Of a stretch of DNA of 7,066 bases, positions 1 to 5,707 are shown piece after piece. The notes beneath the pieces are model-generated. The model had not been told where the DNA came from. It did not search any database and saw nothing but the letters and a program-made list of their open reading frames with translations. The DNA is from Klebsiella pneumoniae (lineage in GTDB: Bacteria; Pseudomonadota; Gammaproteobacteria; Ga0077536), in NCBI GenBank assembly GCA_945873015.1, contig CAMCBY010000215.1, forward strand, positions 1 through 7,066. The letters run 5' to 3'. Positions within the stretch are counted from its first letter, which is position 1. Each line of letters starts with the position of its first letter. The translations under genes and the position numbers were made by a program.

Positions 1-17
1 ATTGTCCGAGGTCGCGA

Positions 18-767
18 ATGCAAGCTGAGCGGGAGTCGATACGCGTCGAAGCGTTGAGTTATGCCTTTCAGCCGGTAGTCGATATCGCGAATCGGCGGCC
101 CTACGCCTACGAAGCGCTGTTGCGCGGCGCGCACAACGAACCGGCGGGCGTGATTCTCGCGCCCTTGGATGAAAGCGCCATCGAAGCCATTGACCAGATT
201 GCGCGCCCGCGCGCCATCGCCCTCGCCGCCCGACTCGGGCTGCGCACGCGACTGCATCTCAATTTCCAGCCGCGCTCGCTGGCCAGCTCCAGCGCGGTGA
301 TAGAAGAAACACTGGCGGTCGCAAACCGCCACGGCTTCGATAATGAGCAGGTGGTGCTGGAAGTGACCGAAAACCAGGTGATCGACGATCAGCGTCGTTT
401 CGCCGATGCCATCAATGAATTCCGCGCCGAAGGCGTGCTGGTTGCCATCGACGACTTCGGGGCCGGCTATTCAGGACTCAATCTGCTCGCGAACTTCCAA
501 CCCGATCTCGTCAAGTTCGATATGGAACTCGTGCGTGGCATCGCCCACCACGGTCCACGCCAGGCGATCGTGCGCGCCATCCGTCAGGCCTGTAATGATC
601 TCGGCATCGATGTCATTGCCGAAGGCGTCGAAACGCTGGAAGAGTATTACTGGTTCGAAGACGAAGGCGTGACCCTGTTTCAGGGGTATCTGTTCGCGCG
701 GCCGGGTTTTGAAGCCTTGCCATCGCCGAGTTTCCCCGGCGTGCGGCCGATGATTCGCGTGCTGTAG
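18..767 (+). CDS. Stand-alone EAL-domain cyclic-di-GMP phosphodiesterase
   Basis: The protein (249 aa) is almost entirely one EAL domain, which hydrolyses the second messenger c-di-GMP to pGpG in the cytoplasm and so favours motility over biofilm growth. The signature residues are present in order: the EALLRG motif (E32), N82 in LHLNFQP, E115 and E118 in LEVTE, the DDFGAGY loop (D145-Y151), K166 and D168 in VKFD, E202 and E205 in AEGVET, and QGYLFARP (Q222 onward). Because the metal-binding and catalytic set is complete, I infer an active enzyme and not a degenerate c-di-GMP receptor. No sensor, GGDEF or membrane segment is encoded. The sequence style (FQPVVD, then DQ.AR..AI.LAARLGL) resembles EAL domains attached to BLUF photosensors, but no BLUF domain is present. 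ATG at 18 is preceded by GAGG at 8-11 with 6-base spacing, which supports this start. The stop lies 6 bases from the end of the convergent NTF2-like gene. A longer upstream reading cannot be excluded because the window begins here. Confidence 0.93.
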   Translation: MQAERESIRVEALSYAFQPVVDIANRRPYAYEALLRGAHNEPAGVILAPLDESAIEAIDQIARPRAIALAARLGLRTRLHLNFQPRSLASSSAVIEETLAVANRHGFDNEQVVLEVTENQVIDDQRRFADAINEFRAEGVLVAIDDFGAGYSGLNLLANFQPDLVKFDMELVRGIAHHGPRQAIVRAIRQACNDLGIDVIAEGVETLEEYYWFEDEGVTLFQGYLFARPGFEALPSPSFPGVRPMIRVL

Positions 768-773
768 CGCGCC

Positions 774-1160
774 TCAGTCCAGCGGCGAGGCCTGCCACAG
801 GCCCGGCCACTCTTTGGAATTCCAGATCTCGACTATCTTGCCGTTCTTGACGCGGAAGATCTCGATGCCGAAAAGTTCCAGCACTTCGCCATCGGGCTTG
901 GTGCAGAAACCATTCCACGCCACCGCCACTTTGTCGCCATCAACCAGCACCTGATTGGAATCGAAGCGCATCTTCGGCCAGATAGTGAAGTTGTGCTTGA
1001 GGCGCGCGATGGTATCGGCGAGCGACAGACTCGTAAGCTGACCCTCCTGATGACGCCAGGTCGGATCGGCGACCAGCTCGGCGGCCATCTCGACCCGGCC
1101 CTGGTTATACAACTGCTCGAGATACACCTCGACGGTTTCGGCAGGGGAACGGCTGGCCAT
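774..1160 (-). CDS. SnoaL/NTF2-like small protein (ketosteroid isomerase-type fold)
   Basis: This 128-aa protein has the length and layout of the SnoaL-like/NTF2 superfamily. An N-terminal helix (AETVEVYLEQLYNQG, about residues 7-21) is followed by a TWRHQEG segment (34-40), and the C-terminal beta strands carry the family-typical FGIEIFRVKNGKIVEIW (97-113). Members form cone-shaped barrels with a hydrophobic pocket and include delta-5-3-ketosteroid isomerases, polyketide cyclases and epoxide hydrolases; many have no known substrate. No signal peptide or membrane segment is visible, so it is probably cytoplasmic. The start is supported by GAAGGA at 1168-1173 (minus strand) with 7-base spacing to ATG. 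A sigma70-like promoter lies about 75 bases upstream. The gene is divergent from the LLM oxidoreductase and convergent with the EAL gene. The fold assignment is firm. The reaction is not: the acid/base residues of true ketosteroid isomerases cannot be confidently placed by eye. Confidence 0.85.
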   Translation of the reverse strand: MASRSPAETVEVYLEQLYNQGRVEMAAELVADPTWRHQEGQLTSLSLADTIARLKHNFTIWPKMRFDSNQVLVDGDKVAVAWNGFCTKPDGEVLELFGIEIFRVKNGKIVEIWNSKEWPGLWQASPLD

Positions 1161-1236
1161 GATGATTTCCTTCAGGAATTGATTAAGGTCGCGGCGACAT
1201 CAACACATCGTGCGCGTGCTGGTGTAGCTTAACGGC

Positions 1237-1265
1237 ACTATAGGGGAGCAACCGTCGGGCGACAA
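1237..1265 (-). promoter_or_regulatory. Sigma70-like promoter for the NTF2-like gene
   Basis: Read on the minus strand, a -35 element TTGTCG (1260-1265, 4 of 6 consensus) is followed after exactly 17 bases by a -10 element TATAGT (1237-1242, 5 of 6). Transcription would start near 1230, giving an untranslated leader of roughly 70 bases before the ATG at 1160. The region lies between divergent genes. I saw no equally good promoter for the rightward LLM gene. The prediction rests on consensus match and spacing alone. Confidence 0.55.
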
Positions 1266-1347
1266 TTCACACGCCGGGCCGGCTGCGCATCATCACACCC
1301 GGGCGGCGACGCGCTGGCCGAGATCGATTGCGGGGAGAATTTCTATC

Positions 1348-2196
1348 ATGGATTTCGGCGTCGTCAGTCAGAACACTGAATACGGTATTCGTCCCGATGT
1401 GTGTGCGCGGGCCGCAGAAGAGCGCGGCTTCGAGTCGGTGTGGTATCCCGAACACACCCACATTCCCGCCAGTCGTGACACGCCCTATCCGCTGGGCGGC
1501 GAGCTGCCGCGACAGTATTCCCATTTCATGGACTTGTTTGTGTCGATGATGGCCGGGGTCGGTGCCACACAGCGCATCAAGGTCGGCGCCGGCATCTGCC
1601 TGTTGATGGAGCATGACCCGATAGTCGCGGCCAAGGCGGTTGCGACCCTCGATACCCTGTCCGGCGGTCGCATTCTGTTCGGCATCGGCGGCGGCTGGAA
1701 CCGCGAAGAAATGGCCAACCACGGCACCCGTTTTGAAGACCGCTGGAAGATTTTGCGCGAGCGCGTGGCCGCAGTGAAAGAGATCTGGACCCACGACGAA
1801 GCGAGTTATCACGGCAACTTCGTCAACTTCGAGCGCATCTGGTGCTGGCCCAAACCGCTGCAGCGGCCGCATCCGCCGGTATTGCTCGGCGCAGTCAGCG
1901 GCGCGGGATTACAGCGCGTGGTCGATTACTGCGATGGCTGGTTGCTGGTCGATCCGCGCGGTGGTGCGTTGCAGAAAGCCCAGGCGGAATTAAAAGAGCG
2001 CTGCGACAAGGCCGGTCGCGATCCGGCCTCGATACCGATCACGGTTTTCCTGGCGATGGAAATGACCAGCGAAATCCTCGATGAATATCAGGCCGCCGGC
2101 GTCACACGCGTGGTGCAGTTCCTGCCGCCCGACACCCACGACGAAGCGATGGTGGTGATGGACGCCAGCGCGCGTTTCATCGAGAAATATCGCTGA
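1348..2196 (+). CDS. LLM class (luciferase-like) oxidoreductase, TIGR03619-type, probably F420- or FMN-dependent
   Basis: The 282-aa product is a luciferase-like TIM-barrel oxidoreductase. Visible family features are the N-terminal strand MDFGVVSQNTEYGIRPD (1-17), the helix and strand AAEERGFESVWYPEHTHIP (22-40), IKVGAGICLLMEHDPIVAAK (77-96), and the very typical GRILFGIGGGWNREEMANHG (107-126), in which the GGGWN loop belongs to the cofactor-binding region. RPHPPVLLGAVSGAG (173-187) and WLLVDPRG (198-205) follow. Length and motif order match the TIGR03619 subgroup, usually annotated as F420-dependent. Whether this protein uses F420 or FMN cannot be decided from the sequence. Substrates in the family are mostly unknown; reductions of ketones, quinones or unsaturated acyl compounds have been described for relatives. 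GGGGAG at 1332-1337, about 10 bases before the ATG, supports the start. The gene is monocistronic as far as seen, ending 138 bases before the convergent thiolase gene with a REP pair in between. Confidence 0.88.
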   Translation: MDFGVVSQNTEYGIRPDVCARAAEERGFESVWYPEHTHIPASRDTPYPLGGELPRQYSHFMDLFVSMMAGVGATQRIKVGAGICLLMEHDPIVAAKAVATLDTLSGGRILFGIGGGWNREEMANHGTRFEDRWKILRERVAAVKEIWTHDEASYHGNFVNFERIWCWPKPLQRPHPPVLLGAVSGAGLQRVVDYCDGWLLVDPRGGALQKAQAELKERCDKAGRDPASIPITVFLAMEMTSEILDEYQAAGVTRVVQFLPPDTHDEAMVVMDASARFIEKYR

Positions 2197-2211
2197 GAGA
2201 TTGGGTTTCCG

Positions 2212-2299
2212 CTGTAGGTGCGAATTCATTCGCACATGAGAAGGCGCGACTCAACGCTCAGCCACGGCATTTAATGTGCGAATGAATTCGCACCTACAG
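2212..2299. repeat. REP-pair (BIME-like) element 1, perfect 26-base inverted arms
   Basis: Two arms (2212-2237 and 2274-2299) are perfect reverse complements of each other over 26 bases and flank a 36-base spacer. Each arm contains a GTAG head followed by the palindrome GTGCGAATTCATTCGCAC, which folds into a 7-bp stem with a TTCA loop. A GTAG tetranucleotide followed by an imperfect palindrome, arranged as an inverted pair, is the established layout of REP/BIME elements mobilised by RAYT (TnpA-REP) transposases. The spacer shares CAGCCACGGCA (2259-2269) and an upstream GGCGCG with element 2, so the unit as a whole is repeated. It sits between the convergent LLM and thiolase genes. Such elements can act in transcription termination, mRNA stability or gyrase binding; which applies here is unknown. 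Confidence 0.85.
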
Positions 2300-2326
2300 G
2301 GGACGTCCGTATTGTTCGGACGTCCC
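2300..2326. terminator. Perfect 10-bp hairpin between convergent genes, possible bidirectional terminator
   Basis: GGGACGTCCG (2300-2309) and CGGACGTCCC (2317-2326) are perfect reverse complements around the 7-base loop TATTGTT. The hairpin begins immediately after REP-pair element 1 and lies 8 bases past the thiolase stop codon, the expected place for a terminator of that leftward gene. It could also stop rightward transcripts from the LLM gene. No run of T follows on either strand, so it is not a classical intrinsic terminator; it may be Rho-assisted or mainly protect the 3' end of the transcript. Confidence 0.45.
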
Positions 2327-2334
2327 GGCTTGCC

Positions 2335-3522
2335 TCAGCAGGCTTCGAACAGGCCCGCTGCGCCCATACCCTTGCCGATGCACATCGACACAATGCCAAA
2401 CTTCTTGTGACGGCGATGCAGTTCACGAATCACCACACCGGTCATGCGTGAGCCGGTCATGCCGAAGGGATGGCCGATGGCAATCGAGCCACCGTTGACG
2501 TTGTAGATGTCGTTGTCAATCTCAAGCTTGTCGCGGCAGTACAGGCACTGTGAAGCGAAGGCTTCGTTGAGTTCGATGAGATCGATGTCCGACAGTTTGA
2601 GCCCGGCATACTTCAAGAGCTTCGGGATCGCGAAGATCGGACCAATGCCCATTTCATCGGGCTCGCAACCCGCCACGGCAAAACCACGATAGTAGGCGAG
2701 CGGCGTGAGACCAAGCTGCTGTGCGCGGCGCTCGGACATGAGCAGGGTCATGGATGCGCCATCCGACAACTGCGAAGCATTGCCGGCCGTCACCGAGCCA
2801 TCCTTTTCAAATGCCGGCGCAAGTGAGGCAAGACCGGCGAGCGTGGTGTCGGCGCGATTGCATTCATCGCGATCGACGGTGCCCTGCACTATCTTGGTTT
2901 CCTTGGTGTCTTTGTTGACTATCTTCAGCCAGTCGACTGTCATCGGCGCGATTTCGTCAGCCACATAACCGGCGGCGACCGCCGCGGCATAACGCTGCTG
3001 GCTCTGCAGTGCGTAGGCATCCTGCTGCTCACGCGTGACCTTGTAGCGACGCGCGACCACTTCGGCGGTGTTACCCATCGGCATAAAAATCGCAGGCATG
3101 TCAGCCACGAGACGCGGATGTTCATCGAACTTGGCGGGCGTGCCGCGCTCGAGACCGGTGATCGATTCTACACCGCCGGCCATCGCCACTTCCGCGCAGC
3201 CGCTCATGATCTGGGTGGCGGCGATCGCGATCGCGTTCAGGCCCGACGAGCAGGCGCGGCTGATGGTCGCCGCCGACACGCTGATCGGTAACTTCGACAG
3301 CGCCACGCCATAACGCGCGACGTTGGCCGACTGTTCGCCTATCTGCCGCGCCGCGCCCACCACCACGTCATCGACCTCGGCACCGTCCAGCGCCGGATTG
3401 CGCGCCAGCAGGCTGTCGATGCAGTGGGCGATCAGCGAATCCGCGCGAGTCAGGTTAAAAGTGCCGCGATGGGCCTTGGCGAGACCGGTGCGGATATTGT
3501 CGACAATGACGACTTGGTTCAT
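2335..3522 (-). CDS. Acetyl-CoA C-acyltransferase (thiolase family)
   Basis: The 395-aa protein is a full-length cytoplasmic thiolase, which cleaves 3-ketoacyl-CoA with CoA to acetyl-CoA and a shortened acyl-CoA (or runs the reverse condensation). The complete active site is visible: nucleophile C91 in SRACSSGLNAI, N319-F322 in the NEAF motif, H351 in GHPFG (350-354), and C381 in CIGKGMG (381-387). The thiolase loop segment GNASQLSDGAS (247-257) is also present. Length matches the usual 390-400 aa. The start ATG is preceded by AAGG with about 7-base spacing. The family includes degradative FadA-type and biosynthetic acetoacetyl-CoA thiolases. An insertion around residues 200-222 (KIVNKDTKETKIVQGTVDRDE) and overall style favour a degradative acyl-CoA thiolase, but chain length and substrate cannot be read from the sequence. 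No FadB-type hydratase/dehydrogenase is adjacent. REP pairs bound the gene on both sides, so it is probably transcribed alone. Confidence 0.93.
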   Translation of the reverse strand: MNQVVIVDNIRTGLAKAHRGTFNLTRADSLIAHCIDSLLARNPALDGAEVDDVVVGAARQIGEQSANVARYGVALSKLPISVSAATISRACSSGLNAIAIAATQIMSGCAEVAMAGGVESITGLERGTPAKFDEHPRLVADMPAIFMPMGNTAEVVARRYKVTREQQDAYALQSQQRYAAAVAAGYVADEIAPMTVDWLKIVNKDTKETKIVQGTVDRDECNRADTTLAGLASLAPAFEKDGSVTAGNASQLSDGASMTLLMSERRAQQLGLTPLAYYRGFAVAGCEPDEMGIGPIFAIPKLLKYAGLKLSDIDLIELNEAFASQCLYCRDKLEIDNDIYNVNGGSIAIGHPFGMTGSRMTGVVIRELHRRHKKFGIVSMCIGKGMGAAGLFEAC

Positions 3523-3614
3523 GGCTTACCTTGCAGTGTGTTGCGGGAAATGGGCGCTATGGTAACGCGTCACGGCGAGTCCGCCTCCCCCCCACCGATC
3601 GGGAAACGGTTCTG

Positions 3615-3698
3615 CCGTAGGTGCGAATTCATTCGCACATTAAAGGGCGCGCAGAGCGCCCAGCCACGGCAGGAATGCGCGAATTTGTCGCACCTACA
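3615..3698. repeat. REP-pair (BIME-like) element 2
   Basis: The left REP (3617-3640) is identical over 24 bases to the left REP of element 1 (2214-2237), including the GTAG head and the GTGCGAATTCATTCGCAC palindrome. The right REP, read on the minus strand from 3698, has head GTAG and then GTGCGACAAATTCGCGC, which forms a 6-bp stem with one G-T pair, so it is a diverged subtype. The spacer holds CAGCCACGGCA (3661-3671), shared with element 1, plus a small GGGCGC/GCGCCC hairpin (3645-3650 with 3656-3661). The element lies between the start of the thiolase gene and the end of the ParB-like gene, and its right edge overlaps that gene's stop codon. Confidence 0.83.
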
Positions 3699-4080
3699 CG
3701 ATTTTGCAGGGGATCTCGGCGTCTTCGTGAAAATGGTAGACCGCGCACAGGCGGTGGTAGCCGTCGGCGACGATGACCCGGCCGTGGCTGCCATCGCGCA
3801 CCAGGAGTATCGGCGAGAGCGCCTTGCGGGCTTCAATTTTTGCGATGTTCTTCTCGACATGGGAATTGCTGATACCGAGCAGCGACAGTCCGGAGGCGCG
3901 GAACACGTCCTTGGCCTTGAAGGCCTCCATGCCCGCATCGCGTAAGCGCTGGACCTGGTCCGCCGCGGCGACCGGCTCAAACATCAGCGACAGGTAAGAC
4001 AGGGCTGCCGGATAGTTATGCGGCTCAGGCTGCGCCAGCCATTGGATGTCGGGAGTCGGGTTGTTGCTGGCCAAAACCAT
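3694..4080 (-). CDS. Small single-domain ParB/sulfiredoxin-fold protein of unknown function
   Basis: The 128-aa protein resembles short stand-alone ParB N-terminal-like (ParB/Srx fold) proteins found scattered in proteobacteria. Diagnostic segments are FKAKDVFRASGLSLLGISNSHVEKN (about 54-78), LSPILLVRDG (88-97) and VADGYHRLCAVYHF (104-117). DGYHR (106-110) corresponds to the DG.HR-type phosphate-binding motif of this fold. There is no helix-turn-helix or dimerisation domain, so it is not a plasmid-partition ParB. The nucleotide or protein target is unknown. The gene follows the MATE gene on the same strand after 10 bases, implying co-transcription. GGAG lies only 1 base before this ATG. A TTG two codons downstream has better spacing (7 bases), so translation may start at residue 3. 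The stop codon TAG is the TAG of the REP head of element 2. Fold is fairly sure; function is not assigned. Confidence 0.8.
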   Translation of the reverse strand: MVLASNNPTPDIQWLAQPEPHNYPAALSYLSLMFEPVAAADQVQRLRDAGMEAFKAKDVFRASGLSLLGISNSHVEKNIAKIEARKALSPILLVRDGSHGRVIVADGYHRLCAVYHFHEDAEIPCKIV

Positions 4081-4090
4081 TCTCCGGTAT

Positions 4091-5512
4091 TTATCGCACC
4101 ACCATGCGTTCCCAGGCGTGTGAGCGCCAGCGCGCCAGCATCAACACCCCGACCAGGCTCACGTACACCACCGCCGCCATCCAGCCGCCGGCCGCACCGA
4201 GGCCATATTGCGGCAGCCAATCGACGAACCCCTGGCCTGGCGCGAAAGCCAGGCTGTGGGCGAGCGGCACGAACAGTAACCACGAACTGCCGAGGATCAC
4301 GACCGCCGGCACGGTCGCATCGCCGGCGCCGCGCAGGCAGAAACTCGAGCCAAGGATCATGCCGTCGAACAGTTGGTATGCAGCCGCGAGCCACATCAGC
4401 ACGATGCCGGTCTCGGTGACCTGGGCGGACAGCGGGTCGGCACCATCGAGGAACAAGGGGATGGACCAGCCGCTGACGAGACCCAGCACGAGACCGATGC
4501 TGCCCATGTAAATGATGGCCATGCTGACCACTGCGTTACCTAGACGCCGCGCCCATACCTTGTCGCCGGCGCCGATGGATTGCCCGACCAGGGTGGTGCC
4601 GGCCAGCGCAATACCAATCGCCGGCATGTAGGAGATGGAGGTCAGCATCATCACTATCTGCGAGGCCGCGCCATCGGTCGGACTCAGCTTGACCAGCATG
4701 AGCTGGAACAGCGCGAAGCCGAACAGATCAGCAGCCAGACCAATGCCCATCGGCAGGCCGAGGCGGAATTGGGTACGCAAGCTTGAGTAGTTCAAACGCC
4801 AGGTCAGGCGCGCGCGGTAACGCGCGAACTCGTCGCTGGCGACGAACATCACCAGTGCGATGGCAAGGCCGAGCGCGGTTGCACAATTGGTGGCCCAGGC
4901 CGCACCGGGCACCCCCCAGCCGAATTTGAGAATGAACAACCAAGCCAATACCGCATTGACCGAGAGGGTCACGAAGTTGATGTAAAGTGTGACCCGCGCG
5001 CGCCCGATGCCATTGAAGAAACCGAGCACCGACCAGAGCGCCACGCCCAACGCCGCCCCCAGCATGCGTGGTTGCCAGAACTGCAGAGCGAGTTCGCTGA
5101 CCTCCGGCTCGAGCGCAAACGGCGCGAGAATCCAGGCGCCCGACAAGCCCAGCACGACAAATACCGGCGCGGTAAACAGCGATGCCCACAGCGCGGTCCA
5201 GGTAGCATGAGAAGCGCGCCCGAAACGCCCCGCGCCGTGGGCCTGCGCAACCACGGTCTGCACCGCCATCGCGACGCCGCCCAATACGCCGATGAAGACA
5301 ATCACCAGCCAGTGCACTGCACCCATGCCGGCCATCGCCAAGGTCGAGATATGTCCGACAAACCAGGTGTCGGTGAGGTTAAGCGCGGCCTGGATGGCAC
5401 TGTTCGCGATCAAGGGGCCGGCCAGCGCCAGCACGGCCAACCAGTTCACATGGGCGCGACCCTCGGCATCGAAGCGCTGGGCGGGCAGAAGGGTGGGCGT
5501 GGCGTGGCTCAT
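4091..5512 (-). CDS. MATE family multidrug/metabolite exporter
   Basis: The 473-aa product is an integral inner-membrane protein with about twelve hydrophobic helices (roughly residues 24-44, 66-88, 108-132, 150-172, 175-195, 203-225, 254-276, 285-308, 326-347, 368-390, 399-424, 437-460) in two pseudo-symmetric halves. MATE signatures are DTWFVGHISTLAMAGMG (48-64), VAQAHGAGR (88-96), its second-half counterpart LVGQSIGAGD (308-317), GVPGAAWAT (200-208) and FCLRGAGDATVP (391-402). The family exports cationic drugs or metabolites in exchange for Na+ or H+; the substrate here is unknown. I chose ATG at 5512 over the longer frame opening at 5665 because the extra 51 codons are hydrophilic, low in family resemblance and read through a REP element. 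No Shine-Dalgarno sequence is visible before 5512. A weak TACACT (5522-5527, minus strand) 9 bases upstream leaves open a leaderless transcript. The ParB-like gene follows 10 bases after the stop, so the two probably form an operon. Confidence 0.92.
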   Translation of the reverse strand: MSHATPTLLPAQRFDAEGRAHVNWLAVLALAGPLIANSAIQAALNLTDTWFVGHISTLAMAGMGAVHWLVIVFIGVLGGVAMAVQTVVAQAHGAGRFGRASHATWTALWASLFTAPVFVVLGLSGAWILAPFALEPEVSELALQFWQPRMLGAALGVALWSVLGFFNGIGRARVTLYINFVTLSVNAVLAWLFILKFGWGVPGAAWATNCATALGLAIALVMFVASDEFARYRARLTWRLNYSSLRTQFRLGLPMGIGLAADLFGFALFQLMLVKLSPTDGAASQIVMMLTSISYMPAIGIALAGTTLVGQSIGAGDKVWARRLGNAVVSMAIIYMGSIGLVLGLVSGWSIPLFLDGADPLSAQVTETGIVLMWLAAAYQLFDGMILGSSFCLRGAGDATVPAVVILGSSWLLFVPLAHSLAFAPGQGFVDWLPQYGLGAAGGWMAAVVYVSLVGVLMLARWRSHAWERMVVR

Positions 5513-5569
5513 GCAGCGGGCAGTGTAACGAGTTGTGTGACAAGGGTACCGGCAATTCCGCTCGCCCCC

Positions 5570-5636
5570 GTGGGTGCGAATTCGTTCGCACATTCGAGAG
5601 AGCGCGCAGGCCGGACGAATTTGCCTCTGCGCGACA
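5570..5636. repeat. REP-pair element 3, partly decayed
   Basis: The left REP (5570-5593) reads GTGG then GTGCGAATTCGTTCGCAC: the same 7-bp stem as elements 1 and 2 but with a TTCG loop and a GTGG head, which still fits the GTRG rule for REP heads. The right half (about 5611-5636) keeps CGAATTTG, as in the right REP of element 2, but its stem is disrupted. The spacer is shorter. It lies between the divergent MATE and Baeyer-Villiger monooxygenase genes. The left half is certain; calling the right half a decayed partner is tentative. Confidence 0.7.
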
Positions 5637-5637
5637 G

Positions 5638-5666
5638 TTGCCAGATGTCTGCCGGCCTTCGACAAT
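5638..5666 (+). promoter_or_regulatory. Sigma70-like promoter for the Baeyer-Villiger monooxygenase gene
   Basis: A -35 element TTGCCA (5638-5643, 5 of 6 consensus) is followed after 17 bases by GACAAT (5661-5666, 4 of 6). Transcription would begin near 5673, leaving a leader of about 35 bases that contains the ribosome binding site GGAGAG (5694-5699). The promoter starts directly after the decayed REP pair. No operator-like inverted repeat is obvious around it. Assigned by consensus and position only. Confidence 0.5.
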
Positions 5667-5707
5667 CCATGCTTCCGCGCTGTCAGCTACTTTGGAGAGT
5701 TTCGCTC

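Noticed and set aside
768..773. Terminator between the convergent EAL and NTF2-like genes
   Set aside because: Only 6 bases separate the two stop codons and I found no clear hairpin with a T-run at either gene end.
1219..1290. tRNA-like start, TGGTGTAGCTTAACGG
   Set aside because: It resembles the 5' part and D-arm of a tRNA, but no pairing acceptor stem, anticodon arm or T-arm (GTTCRANYC) follows.
1267..1872. 201-codon open frame on the minus strand
   Set aside because: It is antisense to the LLM oxidoreductase, with composition typical of a shadow frame and no family motif.
2212..3698. Possible CRISPR array from repeated 24-base segments
   Set aside because: The copies are about 1.4 kb apart, arranged as inverted pairs in intergenic gaps with similar spacers; this is the REP/BIME pattern and not a direct-repeat array.
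3424..3945. 173-codon open frame on the plus strand
   Set aside because: It overlaps the thiolase start, REP element 2 and the ParB-like gene in antisense; part of its translation is simply the repeat.
3694..4080. Plasmid or chromosome partition gene (parB)
   Set aside because: Only the short ParB/Srx-like fold is present. There is no helix-turn-helix, no ParA partner and no parS-like site in the window.
5513..5665. 51-codon N-terminal extension of the MATE frame
   Set aside because: It reads through REP element 3, is hydrophilic and arginine-rich, and has no MATE resemblance; the family-like protein begins at 5512.
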